A DNA stretch of 51,875 bases from assembly GCA_000470535.1 (NCBI GenBank), contig CBRG010000057.1, positions 1 through 51,875 on the forward strand, in the 5' to 3' direction. This stretch comes from Streptomyces sp. AW19M42 (GTDB taxonomy: Bacteria > Actinomycetota > Actinomycetes > Streptomycetales > Streptomycetaceae). Below are positions 16,024-24,482 of the stretch, in pieces. Each line of letters starts with the position of its first letter. Position 1 is the first letter of the stretch. Under the pieces are notes generated by a model, which had not been told where the DNA came from, made no database searches, and saw only the letters and a list, made by a program, of their open reading frames with translations. Both the position numbers and the translations under genes were made by a program.

Positions 16024-16552
16024 CGTCATCGAGGCGTCGTCCATCGCGGAGGCCCGCCCCCGCGTCGGCAACCCGCGCGACATCTGCGTTGCCGACGTCC
16101 ATCTGCCCGACGGTTCCGGGCTGACCCTGCTGTCCGAAACCCGAGCCGCCGGCTGGCCGAACGGCCTCGCCCTCTCCGCCGCCGATGACATCGGCGCGGT
16201 GCGCAACGCCCTCGCGGGCGGCGTCAAGGGCTACGTCGTCACCGGCACCCGTACCAACATCGGCCACCCCACCCGTCCCGGCGTCGCCCCCATCGGCGCC
16301 AATGCCGCCCGCATGCACCGCCGTCCCCCCGGCACCCCGAGCCACCCGGGCGGCTACCGCGAACTGTCCGGCCGCGAGGTGGAGGTCCTCCGGCTCGTCG
16401 CCGAGGGACAGTCCAACAAGGCCATCGGCGTGTCCATGGGCCTGTCCGCCCTGACCGTCAAGAGCCACCTCGCCCGAATCGCCCGCAAGCTCGGCACCGG
16501 AGACCGCGCAGGAATGGTCGCCGTGGCCCTGCGAACGGGCATCATCCACTGA
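15890..16552 (+). CDS. Atypical NarL/LuxR-type response regulator
   Basis: The 220-residue protein has an N-terminal receiver-like domain (about 21-125) and a C-terminal LuxR helix-turn-helix (about 160-215: LSGREVEVLRLVAEGQSNK, LTVKSHLARIARKLG). The receiver keeps an aspartate at the phosphorylation position (D69 in VADVHLPDGSG) but has only one acidic residue in the first pocket (VVVADPRV, D27) and threonine instead of the conserved lysine (GYVVT). Regulation by phosphorylation is therefore doubtful. No histidine kinase gene is adjacent. GTG 15890 follows GGAGG at short spacing. A palindromic terminator follows. Confidence 0.85.
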   Translation: MSVLLEQPASLVAYRPNKPTAMVVVADPRVRSTVTRHLWALGVRDVIEASSIAEARPRVGNPRDICVADVHLPDGSGLTLLSETRAAGWPNGLALSAADDIGAVRNALAGGVKGYVVTGTRTNIGHPTRPGVAPIGANAARMHRRPPGTPSHPGGYRELSGREVEVLRLVAEGQSNKAIGVSMGLSALTVKSHLARIARKLGTGDRAGMVAVALRTGIIH

Positions 16553-16606
16553 ATCCACACCCCCACCGGTGTGCAGAAATGCGGATCCGGCTGGTTTACG
16601 TGCATC

Positions 16607-16642
16607 GGCGCCCGTCGACGGAACGTTCCGTCGACGGGCGCC
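16607..16642 (+). terminator. Perfect 36-bp palindrome after the response regulator
   Basis: Two 18-base arms (16607-16624 and 16625-16642) are exact reverse complements with no spacer, centred on GAACGTTC. It lies 54 bases after the stop and 25 before the RNase D start, so it probably terminates the regulator transcript. Confidence 0.75.
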
Positions 16643-16667
16643 GTACATACACAGATACCCTTGACAC

Positions 16668-17942
16668 GTGACCGACGCCCAAGAGACCGCAGCAGACACT
16701 TCACTGCGAACCACCGGGGGCGCCCCCCCGGACGACGTCGCCCCGGCGCCGATCCCCTTGCTCGAACCTCGCGAGGGCATTCCACCGGTGGTGGCGTCCG
16801 ACGACGCCCTCGCCGGGGTGATCGCGGCCTTCGCCGCGGGCTCCGGCCCGGTGGCCGTCGATGCCGAGCGCGCCTCCGGCTACCGCTACGGACAGCGCGC
16901 CTATCTCGTCCAGCTGCGCCGCGAGGGCGCGGGCAGCGCGCTCATCGACCCGGTCGGCTGCCCCGACCTGTCCGGGCTGGGCGACGCGCTGCACGGGGCG
17001 GAGTGGATCCTGCACGCCGCGACCCAGGACCTGCCCTGTCTGCGCGAGATAGGGATGACGCCGACCGGGCTCTTCGACACCGAGCTGGCCGGGCGGCTCG
17101 CGGGCTTCCCGCGCGTCGGCCTCGGCGCGATGGTCGAGAACGTCCTCGGCTACTCGCTGGAGAAGGGCCACTCCGCCGTCGACTGGTCCACCCGCCCGCT
17201 GCCCGATCCCTGGCTGCGCTACGCGGCGCTCGACGTCGAGCTGCTGATCGATCTGCGCGACGCCCTGGAGGAGGAGCTCGACCGGCAGGGCAAGCTGGAA
17301 TGGGCGCAGGAGGAGTTCGCCGCCATCGCCGCGGCCCCGCCCGCTCCCCCGCGCCAGGACCCGTGGCGCCGCACCTCCGGGATGCACAAGGTCCGCCGCC
17401 GCCGCCAGATGGCGGTGGTCCGGGAGCTGTGGAACACCCGCGACCAGGTCGCCCGGCGCCGCGACATCTCGCCCGGCAAGGTGCTCGGGGACGCCGCGAT
17501 CATCGAGGCCGCGCTGGCGGTCCCGGCCAACGTCCAGGCGCTCACCGCGCTGCCCGGCTTCGGCCACCGGATGGGCCGGCGGCAGCTGGAGCAGTGGCAG
17601 GCCGCCGTCGAGCGGGCGAAGGAGCTGCACGAGACGGAGCTCCCGCAGCCCGGCCAGCCGCTGACGGGCCCGCCCCCGCCGCGCGCCTGGGCGGAGAAGG
17701 ACCCGGTCGCGGCCGCACGCCTGCACGCCGCGCGGGCCGCGGTGTCCGAGCTGGCGGAGCGGCTGCACATGCCCCAGGAGAACCTGATCACGCCGGACAC
17801 GGTGCGCCGGGTGTGCTGGGAACCGCCGAAGAATCCGACCCTGGACGCGGTGGAGAACGCACTCGCCGGATACGGCGCACGGCACTGGCAGATCGAACAA
17901 GTCGCCCCGCTGCTGTTCAGCGCGCTGACTCCGGAGGCCTGA
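16668..17942 (+). CDS. rnd: Ribonuclease D family 3'-5' exonuclease
   Basis: The 424-residue protein contains a DEDD exonuclease domain (about 50-215): VDAERASGYRY (Exo I), HAATQDLPCL (Exo II), LFDTELAGRL and YAALDVELLIDL (Exo III with the catalytic tyrosine). An HRDC nucleic-acid-binding domain follows (about 240-320: RRRQMAVVRELWNTRDQVARR) and a second helical domain at the end. RNase D trims 3' ends of tRNA and other stable RNA precursors. GTG 16668 lies within a TTGACACGTG context and has no strong ribosome site, so the start could be leaderless. Two hairpins separate it from the thiolase gene. Confidence 0.93.
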   Translation: MTDAQETAADTSLRTTGGAPPDDVAPAPIPLLEPREGIPPVVASDDALAGVIAAFAAGSGPVAVDAERASGYRYGQRAYLVQLRREGAGSALIDPVGCPDLSGLGDALHGAEWILHAATQDLPCLREIGMTPTGLFDTELAGRLAGFPRVGLGAMVENVLGYSLEKGHSAVDWSTRPLPDPWLRYAALDVELLIDLRDALEEELDRQGKLEWAQEEFAAIAAAPPAPPRQDPWRRTSGMHKVRRRRQMAVVRELWNTRDQVARRRDISPGKVLGDAAIIEAALAVPANVQALTALPGFGHRMGRRQLEQWQAAVERAKELHETELPQPGQPLTGPPPPRAWAEKDPVAAARLHAARAAVSELAERLHMPQENLITPDTVRRVCWEPPKNPTLDAVENALAGYGARHWQIEQVAPLLFSALTPEA

Positions 17943-17979
17943 GAGGGCGTCGGACAGGGGCGTATTCACGCCAGGTTGC

Positions 17980-18047
17980 GCGGCCTTCGGCCGCTCACTC
18001 CACGCCGCATGGCCCAGACGGCCCGTTTTGGGGGCCGTCCGGGCCAT
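17980..18047 (+). terminator. Tandem hairpins after RNase D
   Basis: A small GCGGCC-TTC-GGCCGC hairpin (17980-17994) is followed by a 16-bp stem with one mismatch (18009-18024 with 18032-18047) and a T-rich loop GTTTTGG. The second is the likely terminator. Confidence 0.7.
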
Positions 18048-18183
18048 TTCGTATGTGTGACCTTCGCCGCTCCCGGCACCAGGACTGGGCAGTCTGGTTA
18101 CCCGCAAGTAGCATGAGCGGTGGCGGCGCGCTTCCGGGCGTGCCCCGCAGCAGTGCCATCCCGCACCCTGGAGGAGAGCCACC

Positions 18184-19410
18184 GTGCCTCGTACCATCCG
18201 GGACGTCGTCTTCGTCGACGGCGTCCGCACCCCGTTCGGCAAAGCGGGCCCGAAGGGCATCTACCACGAGACCCGCGCCGACGATCTCGTCGTGAAGGCC
18301 ATCCGGGAGCTGCTGCGCCGCAACCCGGACCTCGACCCGGCCAAGATCGACGAGGTCGCCATCGCCGCGACCACCCAGATCGGCGACCAGGGCCTCACGC
18401 TCGGCCGCACCGCCGGAATCCTGGCCGGTCTGCCGCAGTCCGTTCCCGGTTACTCCATCGACCGCATGTGTGCGGGCGCCCTGACCGCCGTCACCTCGAC
18501 GGCCGGCTCCATCGCCTTCGGCGCGTACGACGTCGTCGTCGCCGGTGGCGTCGAGCACATGGGCCGCCACCCGATGGGCGAGGGCGTGGACCCGAACCCG
18601 CGCTTCGTCTCGGAGAAGCTGGTCGACGAGTCCGCCCTGTTCATGGGGATGACCGCGGAGAACCTGCACGACCGCTACCCCACGATCACCAAACAGCGCG
18701 CCGACGAGTACGCGGTGCGCTCGCAGGAGAAGGCCGCCAAGGCGTACGCCAACGGCAGCATCCAGCAGGACCTGGTGCCGGTCTCCGTACGCCGCACCAA
18801 CGCGGAAGCCGGTGAGACGGGCTGGGGCCTGGTCACCGCCGACGAGCCGATGCGTCCGGGCACCACGATGGAGTCCCTAGCCGGCCTGAAGACCCCGTTC
18901 CGCGCCCACGGCCGCGTGACGGCCGGTAACGCCGCGGGGCTCAACGACGGCGCCACCGCCTCACTGCTCGCCGCCGAGGACGTCGCCCGCGAGCTGGGCC
19001 TCCCGGTCAAGATGCGCCTGGTCTCCTACGCCTTCGCGGGCGTCGAGCCGGAGGTCATGGGCTACGGCCCGATCCCGGCCACGGAGAAGGCCCTCGCCAA
19101 GGCGGGCCTGTCCATCTCGGACATCGGTCTCTTCGAGATCAACGAGGCGTTCGCCGTGCAGGTACTCGCCTTCCTGGAGCACTACGGCATCGCGGACGAC
19201 GACGCGCGCGTCAACCAGTACGGCGGCGCCATCGCCTACGGCCACCCGCTGGCCTCCTCCGGTGTCCGGCTGATGACGCAGCTGGCCCGCCAGTTCGAGG
19301 AGCAGCCGGAGGTCCGCTACGGACTGACCACCATGTGTGTCGGCTTCGGCATGGGCGCCACGGTCGTCTGGGAGAACCCGCACTTCAACACCGCCGGAGG
19401 CGACAAGTGA
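18184..19410 (+). CDS. fadA: Acetyl-CoA C-acyltransferase (thiolase)
   Basis: The 408-residue enzyme has all thiolase landmarks: nucleophile cysteine in SIDRMCAGALTAV, EINEAFAVQ, the GGAIAYGHPLASSG histidine and the final CVGFGMGAT cysteine. It cleaves 3-ketoacyl-CoA with CoA in beta-oxidation, or runs in reverse as acetoacetyl-CoA synthesis. GTG 18184 follows GGAGGAGAG. Its stop overlaps the next start (GTGA), so thiolase and the fadB-like subunit are made together as a trifunctional-type complex. Preference for degradation is inferred from this pairing. Confidence 0.95.
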   Translation: MPRTIRDVVFVDGVRTPFGKAGPKGIYHETRADDLVVKAIRELLRRNPDLDPAKIDEVAIAATTQIGDQGLTLGRTAGILAGLPQSVPGYSIDRMCAGALTAVTSTAGSIAFGAYDVVVAGGVEHMGRHPMGEGVDPNPRFVSEKLVDESALFMGMTAENLHDRYPTITKQRADEYAVRSQEKAAKAYANGSIQQDLVPVSVRRTNAEAGETGWGLVTADEPMRPGTTMESLAGLKTPFRAHGRVTAGNAAGLNDGATASLLAAEDVARELGLPVKMRLVSYAFAGVEPEVMGYGPIPATEKALAKAGLSISDIGLFEINEAFAVQVLAFLEHYGIADDDARVNQYGGAIAYGHPLASSGVRLMTQLARQFEEQPEVRYGLTTMCVGFGMGATVVWENPHFNTAGGDK

Positions 19411-21536
19411 GCTCCACCACTGAGCTTCTGAAGGGTGCCGCCGAGCTGTTCCCCGGCGAGGTCGTCACCCAGGCGCACGTACGTCACCTGGACCTGCCGG
19501 GAGGTGCGGGCAACTTCGCCCTCGTCACCCTGGACAACGGCCTGGACCACACCAAGCCGACCACCTTCGGACCGCAGTCGCTGGCGAACCTGAACGCCGC
19601 GATCGACCAGGTCGAGAAGGAGGCCGCCGAGGGCGCGATCACCGGCGTCGGCATCACCGGCAAGCCCTTCATCTTCGCGGTCGGCGCCGACCTCAAGGGC
19701 GTCGAGCTGCTCAAGGAGCACAAGGACGCGCTCGCCATCGGCAAGGGCGGCCACGACGTCTTCCGCCGGCTCTCCGGCCTCGCGGTCCCGACGTTCGCGT
19801 ACTACAACGGCGCGGCCATGGGCGGCGGTGTCGAGGTCGGGCTGCACTGCTCGTACCGCACCGTCTCCAAGGCGCTGCCGGCGTTCTCGCTGCCCGAGGT
19901 CTTCCTCGGCCTGGTCCCCGGCTGGGGCGGCTGCGCGCTGCTCCCCAACCTGATCGGCGCGGACCGCGCGGTCTCGGTGATCATCGAGAACTCGCTCAAC
20001 CAGAACCGTCAGCTCAAGGGCAGGCAGGTCTTCGAGCTCGGCATCGCGGACGCGCTCTTCGAGGGCGCCGACTTCCTGGAGCAGTCGCTGCTCTGGACGG
20101 CGGACGTGCTCAACGGCACGGTCGCGGTGGAGCGTCCCGAGGTCGACCGCGGGGATGCCTGGGACCAGGCCGTCGCCCGCGGCAAGGCGATCGCCGACTC
20201 CAAGGTGCACGGCGCCGCCCCGGCCGCGTACCGCGCGCTGGAGATCATCGCCGCGGCCAAGGACGGCGACCTGGGCGCCGGCTTCGACCGCGAGGACCAG
20301 GCCCTGGCGGACCTGATCATGGGCAGCGAGCTGCGCTCCGGCATCTACTCCTTCAACCTGGTCCAGAAGCGCGCCAAGCGCCCGGCCGGCGCCCCGGACA
20401 AGAACCTGGCCCGTCCGGTCACCAAGGTCGGCGTGGTGGGCGCGGGGCTGATGGCCTCGCAGCTCGCCCTGCTGTTCCTGCGCCGCCTTGAGGTGCCGGT
20501 CGTGCTGACCGACATCGACCAGGCGCGCGTCGACAAGGGTGTGGGCTACGTCCACGCCGAGATCGAGAAGCTGCTCGGCAAGGGCCGCATCAACCAGGAC
20601 AAGGCCAACCGCCTGAAGGCCCTGGTCTCCGGTGTGCTGGACAAGGCGGAGGGCTTCTCCGACGCCGACTTCATCATCGAGGCGGTCTTCGAGGAGACCG
20701 GCGTCAAGCAGCAGGTGTTCGCGGAGGTCGAGGCGGTCGCCCCGGCGCACGCGATCCTCGCCACCAACACCTCGTCCCTCTCGGTCACCGAGATGGCGTC
20801 GAAGCTGAAGAACCCCGAGCGGGTCGTCGGCTTCCACTTCTTCAACCCGGTCGCGATCCTCCCGCTGCTGGAGATCGTCCGCGGCGAGCGGACCGACGAC
20901 GCCTCGCTGGCCACGGCCTTCGGTGTGGCCCGCAAGCTGAAGAAGACCGCGGTCCTGGTGAAGGACGCCCCGGCGTTCGTCGTCAACCGCATCCTCACCC
21001 GCTTCATGGGCGAGATCCAGAACGTCATCGACGAGGGCACCCCGATCGAGGTCGCGGAGAAGGCCATCGAGCCGCTCGGCCTGCCGATGTCCCCGCTGGT
21101 GCTTCTGGAGCTGGTCGGCCCGGCGATCGGGCTGCACGTCTCGGAGACCCTGAACCGCGCCTTCCCGAAGCGCTTCACCGTCTCCGAGAACCTGGCGGCG
21201 GTCGTGAAGGCCGGCAAGCGCGGCTTCTACGTCTACGACTCGGGCAAGCCGGAGCTCGACCCCGAGGTCGCAGCCCTCCTGGAGCAGGGCGACTCCGTCC
21301 TGTCCGAGGAGCAGGTCCGCGACCGCGTCCTGGACGCGGTCGCGCAGGAGATCGGTCTGATGCTGGACGAGGGCGTCGTCGCCGAGGCCCAGGACATCGA
21401 CCTCTGCCTGATCACCGGCGCGGGCTGGCCCTTCCACCTGGGTGGCATCACGCCGTACCTGGACCGCGAGGGCGTCTCCGAGCGGGTCAACGGGAAGAGG
21501 TTCCTGGCACAGGGCGTGGCGAGCGTTCCGGCGTAA
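19407..21536 (+). CDS. fadB: Fused enoyl-CoA hydratase / 3-hydroxyacyl-CoA dehydrogenase
   Basis: The 709-residue protein carries an N-terminal crotonase domain (FAVGADLKGVE oxyanion region, GAAMGGGVEVGLHCSYR, LPEVFLGLVPGWGG with the catalytic Glu) and, from about residue 335, a dehydrogenase with the NAD motif VGVVGAGLMASQLALLF, HFFNPVAILPLLEIV and a helical C-terminal half. It performs the two middle steps of beta-oxidation. The start overlaps the thiolase stop by 4 bases. A 19-bp hairpin after the gene closes the operon. Confidence 0.95.
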   Translation: MSSTTELLKGAAELFPGEVVTQAHVRHLDLPGGAGNFALVTLDNGLDHTKPTTFGPQSLANLNAAIDQVEKEAAEGAITGVGITGKPFIFAVGADLKGVELLKEHKDALAIGKGGHDVFRRLSGLAVPTFAYYNGAAMGGGVEVGLHCSYRTVSKALPAFSLPEVFLGLVPGWGGCALLPNLIGADRAVSVIIENSLNQNRQLKGRQVFELGIADALFEGADFLEQSLLWTADVLNGTVAVERPEVDRGDAWDQAVARGKAIADSKVHGAAPAAYRALEIIAAAKDGDLGAGFDREDQALADLIMGSELRSGIYSFNLVQKRAKRPAGAPDKNLARPVTKVGVVGAGLMASQLALLFLRRLEVPVVLTDIDQARVDKGVGYVHAEIEKLLGKGRINQDKANRLKALVSGVLDKAEGFSDADFIIEAVFEETGVKQQVFAEVEAVAPAHAILATNTSSLSVTEMASKLKNPERVVGFHFFNPVAILPLLEIVRGERTDDASLATAFGVARKLKKTAVLVKDAPAFVVNRILTRFMGEIQNVIDEGTPIEVAEKAIEPLGLPMSPLVLLELVGPAIGLHVSETLNRAFPKRFTVSENLAAVVKAGKRGFYVYDSGKPELDPEVAALLEQGDSVLSEEQVRDRVLDAVAQEIGLMLDEGVVAEAQDIDLCLITGAGWPFHLGGITPYLDREGVSERVNGKRFLAQGVASVPA

Positions 21537-21576
21537 GCCACCCGGCCGGGCCTTGCGAGAGGCCGGTCGCAGCAGC

Positions 21577-21618
21577 GGAAGGGCCGTACGGGAGATGTCC
21601 CGTACGGCCCTTCCGCAT
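21577..21618 (+). terminator. Strong hairpin after fadB
   Basis: A 19-bp perfect stem (21577-21595 with 21600-21618) has a GATG loop, 40 bases after the fadB stop. Confidence 0.85.
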
Positions 21619-21664
21619 GCGGACGCACACCGGTCGCGGGCACGGGACGGCGGTTCGGGCAGGG

Positions 21665-21712
21665 TTGACACCTCCGGCTAACGGCATTAGCTTTATGGCT
21701 AACAACATTAAC
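21665..21712 (+). promoter_or_regulatory. Promoter with paired palindromes, likely TetR operator
   Basis: TTGACA (21665-21670) and TAGCTT (21688-21693) at 17-base spacing form a good promoter. Overlapping the -10 is the perfect palindrome GCTAA-N5-TTAGC (21677-21691). A second, imperfect copy GCTAA-N5-TTAAC lies at 21698-21712, centred 21 bases further, two helical turns. The TetR gene encoded in the same operon is the natural ligand. Confidence 0.65.
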
Positions 21713-21725
21713 AACGGGAGTGGAC

Positions 21726-22562
21726 GTGACCGAGTTCCTCGACAACGACGGCGGCCGGCTCGCGTACGACGTGACCGGTGAGGGCGCGCTGATCGTGCTC
21801 GCCCACGGCATGGGCGACAACAGGGGCGCCTTCCGCGAGCTGGCGGCCCCGCTGGCGGCGGCCGGCTTCCGGGTGGCCACCATGGACCAGCGCGGACACG
21901 GCGAGTCCAGCGCCGGCTGGAGCTCCTACACCCGCACCGACTCGGCGGCGGACCTGGTGGCCCTGATCCGGCACCTGGGCGGCCCCGCCGTCATCGTGGG
22001 CCACTCCTTCGCGGGCGGCGCCGCCACCATCGCGGCGGCCGACGAGCCGGACCTGGTCAGCGCGGTCGTCGAGCTCGGCCCGTTCACCCGCGCGCAGAAG
22101 ATCGACATGGGCGCGTTGCTGTCCAACGCCCGCTACCGCAAGGGCATGTCGCTGCTCATGGGGGCGGGCCTGCTGCGCAGCGTCGGGATATGGAAGCGCT
22201 ACCTGGACCACGCCTACCCCGGCACCAAGCCCGAGGGGTACGCGGCCCACATCGCCGCCTTGGAGGCCGATCTGCGCAGGCCGGGCCGGATGGCGGTCGT
22301 CAGCAGGATGGGCATGTCCGCGCCCACCGACGCGGGCGCCAAGCTGGCGGGCGTCCGCTGCCCCGTGCTGGTCGTCGAGGGCACGCTGGACCCCGACTGG
22401 GCGGACCCGAAGGCCGAGGGCGAGGGCATCGTGGCCGGCCTGCCCGCAGGGCTCGGGCGGCTGGAGATGATCGAGGGAGTGGGCCACTACCCCCACGCCC
22501 AGGCCCCCGCCGAGGTCGCCACCGCCATGCTGGCCTTCCTCAAGGACACCGCCCGTGCCTAG
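21726..22562 (+). CDS. Alpha/beta hydrolase
   Basis: The 278-residue protein is a classical alpha/beta hydrolase: oxyanion motif LAHGMGDNRG, nucleophile elbow GHSFAGG (Ser), acid in VVEGTLDPDWAD and terminal His in GVGHYPHAQ. The substrate is unknown; ester or lactone hydrolysis is the usual activity. GTG 21726 is chosen over GTG 21720 because GGGAG lies five bases before it. Its stop overlaps the following TetR gene by 8 bases. The operator palindromes at its promoter suggest expression is induced when the regulator binds a small ligand, perhaps the substrate of this enzyme. Confidence 0.9.
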   Translation: MTEFLDNDGGRLAYDVTGEGALIVLAHGMGDNRGAFRELAAPLAAAGFRVATMDQRGHGESSAGWSSYTRTDSAADLVALIRHLGGPAVIVGHSFAGGAATIAAADEPDLVSAVVELGPFTRAQKIDMGALLSNARYRKGMSLLMGAGLLRSVGIWKRYLDHAYPGTKPEGYAAHIAALEADLRRPGRMAVVSRMGMSAPTDAGAKLAGVRCPVLVVEGTLDPDWADPKAEGEGIVAGLPAGLGRLEMIEGVGHYPHAQAPAEVATAMLAFLKDTARA

Positions 22563-23115
22563 GGCCGCGCTGTCCGCGGACGCGGTCGTCGCCCTCGCGC
22601 TGGAGACGGTGGACGAGAAAGGCGCCTCGGCCCTCACCCTGTCGGCGGTGGCGGGCAGGGCGGGCGTCGCCACCCCTTCCCTCTACAAGCACGTGCGCGG
22701 CCTCCCCGAACTCCGGGTCCTCGTCTCGACGCGGATCATGAACGACATGGCGGACGCCGCGGGCCAGGCCGTGCTCGGCCGCTCGGCCGACGAGGCGGTC
22801 CGCGCGTTCATGGAGGCCTGGCGCACCTACGCGCGCCGCCACCCGCACCGCTACGCGGCGCTGCTCCAGAACCCCGAGCCGGGTTCGGCCGAAGCCGGGG
22901 AGCGGCTGCTCGGCATCATCCTCGCCGCGCTGCGCTCGTACGGCCTGACGGACTCGGCGGCGATCCACCTGACCCGCTGCCTGCGCGCGGCCGTCCACGG
23001 CTTCGCGGTCCTGGAAACCGGTGGCGCGTTCGGGCTGCCGGAGAGTGTGGACGAGAGCTACGACCTGCTCATCCGCATCGTGATCGCCGGGGCACGCACC
23101 GCCTCGCCGGCCTGA
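22555..23115 (+). CDS. TetR/AcrR-family regulator
   Basis: The 186-residue protein has a TetR-type DNA-binding domain at the N-terminus (ALETVDEKGASALTLSAVAGRAGVATPSLYKHVRG) and a C-terminal ligand domain of the type seen in regulators ending with a conserved histidine-glycine segment (LRAAVHGFAVLETGGAFG). GTG 22555 overlaps the hydrolase end by 8 bases, so the two are translationally coupled. It probably represses its own operon through the palindromes at 21677-21712. The ligand is unknown. Confidence 0.9.
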   Translation: MPRAALSADAVVALALETVDEKGASALTLSAVAGRAGVATPSLYKHVRGLPELRVLVSTRIMNDMADAAGQAVLGRSADEAVRAFMEAWRTYARRHPHRYAALLQNPEPGSAEAGERLLGIILAALRSYGLTDSAAIHLTRCLRAAVHGFAVLETGGAFGLPESVDESYDLLIRIVIAGARTASPA

Positions 23116-23195
23116 GGCCGGGCTCCGTCCCCCGCCTGGCGCGCTGGTCCGGAGTGCGGCCGATCGTACTGACCGCCGGTGTTACCGGACGGCGT

Positions 23196-24275
23196 TCACA
23201 GCGCACGCCATTCGTCGAAGCCGAGCCCCGGCTCCTCCGTCTGGCGTGCCACCCGCGGCGCCCCGTCCGTCCCGACGGCGGCCATGACCACCCGGCCTAG
23301 CGCGTCGTGCGCCAGGACCGGAGTGCCCAGGCAGGCCGCGCCGGTGTCCGACCACCACACGCCGCCGGCCTCGTTCTCCGTCACCCCGACCCCTACGGCC
23401 ACCGCGCCGTTCACCCCGCGGTGGGCCAGCACCGTGCAGTCGAGCCCGTCCAGCTCCGTGCGGATCACGGCGTGCCCGCCGTCGCCGGGCGCACCGCCGA
23501 GCTCCATCGGCGAGCCGTCGGCCCGGTAGGCGACGACGCCGCCCGAGGGGTCGGTCCAGAAGTACGTCGCGCGGCCGGGTGCCGTCTCCAGTACCGCGAG
23601 CGACCCCGGGCTCACCGCGAGGGGTGAACGCTGGACCTCGCCCCAGCCGCCGCCGGGCTTCTCCTGCTGCCAGTACAGCGTGCCCTTGTCGGTCGAGGCG
23701 AAGATCTCCAGGCATCCGGAATCGAGCGCCACCACGGCGGGGACCTCCTTGATGCGCGTGCAGCGCAGGTCCTCCCAGCCACGCCACTTGCCGTCGGCGC
23801 GCTCACGGCGCACCATCATGCCGCCGCGCCCGTTACGGGCGGCGACGTGCACCTCGCCGGAGGTGTTCACCACGACGACGGGCGCGCCGAACCGGCTGCC
23901 CACATCGGCTTCCTTGTGCGGGTTGCCCAGCGAGTTCCAGGACGTGACCGGGCGCCCCGTCTGGTACTGGATCGCGTGCACGATGTCCACGGTGACGCCG
24001 CCAGAGCCCGTGGGCCGTTCGCGGCGGCCGGCGAAATGCACGTAGCCCTGGGAGTTCTGCGCCACGGACAGATGCGTCAGTTCCGGCAGCCGCACCACAT
24101 CCGGGGCATCCCATTGCGGGCCACCCGGACGCGTCTCCGACCAGCGGCGCAGACCACCGTCGCCGGCGACGTACGCGGTGAGCCTGCCGTCCGTGCCCCG
24201 GGTGAGCCAGATGCCGCGTAGCGCTGGGGCCCCGGGAGCAACCTGCGAGGTCGCGCGGGCATCCTGTCCGAGCAT
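23196..24275 (-). CDS. Unknown repeat protein, possible beta-propeller
   Basis: I do not recognise this 359-residue protein. It has repeated segments of roughly 45-50 residues with a pattern of a small-residue turn followed by W or Y and charged positions (GLRRWSETRPGGPQW, MMVRRERADGKWRGW, TLYWQQEKPGGGWGE, GVWWSDTGAACLG), suggestive of a PLL/sialidase-like propeller, often carbohydrate-binding. No signal peptide is seen. ATG 24275 is the only good start. It converges on the TetR gene and is divergent from the LCP gene. Fold assignment is an inference from the W/G repeat pattern. Confidence 0.6.
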   Translation of the reverse strand: MLGQDARATSQVAPGAPALRGIWLTRGTDGRLTAYVAGDGGLRRWSETRPGGPQWDAPDVVRLPELTHLSVAQNSQGYVHFAGRRERPTGSGGVTVDIVHAIQYQTGRPVTSWNSLGNPHKEADVGSRFGAPVVVVNTSGEVHVAARNGRGGMMVRRERADGKWRGWEDLRCTRIKEVPAVVALDSGCLEIFASTDKGTLYWQQEKPGGGWGEVQRSPLAVSPGSLAVLETAPGRATYFWTDPSGGVVAYRADGSPMELGGAPGDGGHAVIRTELDGLDCTVLAHRGVNGAVAVGVGVTENEAGGVWWSDTGAACLGTPVLAHDALGRVVMAAVGTDGAPRVARQTEEPGLGFDEWRAL

Positions 24276-24482
24276 GATTCTGCGATTACCTTTCCAGAAC
24301 TGACATCCGACAACTCGCGCACCAATTCGAATCCGTTACATCCTATGCCCCGGTAACGAGGGGCATTCCGGGGTTCATCAGCGTACGATTCGCCGCCGGA
24401 ACGGGCCCCGGGTACGCGCCAGGGGCCATCACGATCCCGCTGCGGGCCCCGTGCCCAAACCAGTTGTGAGGACTCATTCAGG
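24276..24482. promoter_or_regulatory. Divergent promoter region, repeat protein and LCP gene
   Basis: The 207 bases separating two head-to-head genes are lower in GC near 24290-24390. No palindrome or convincing promoter hexamers were identified. Confidence 0.35.

Noticed and set aside
19317..21671. 784-codon minus-strand frame opposite fadB
   Set aside because: Shadow of fadB; Asp/Val/Leu/Arg-rich composition follows from the complement of the true frame.
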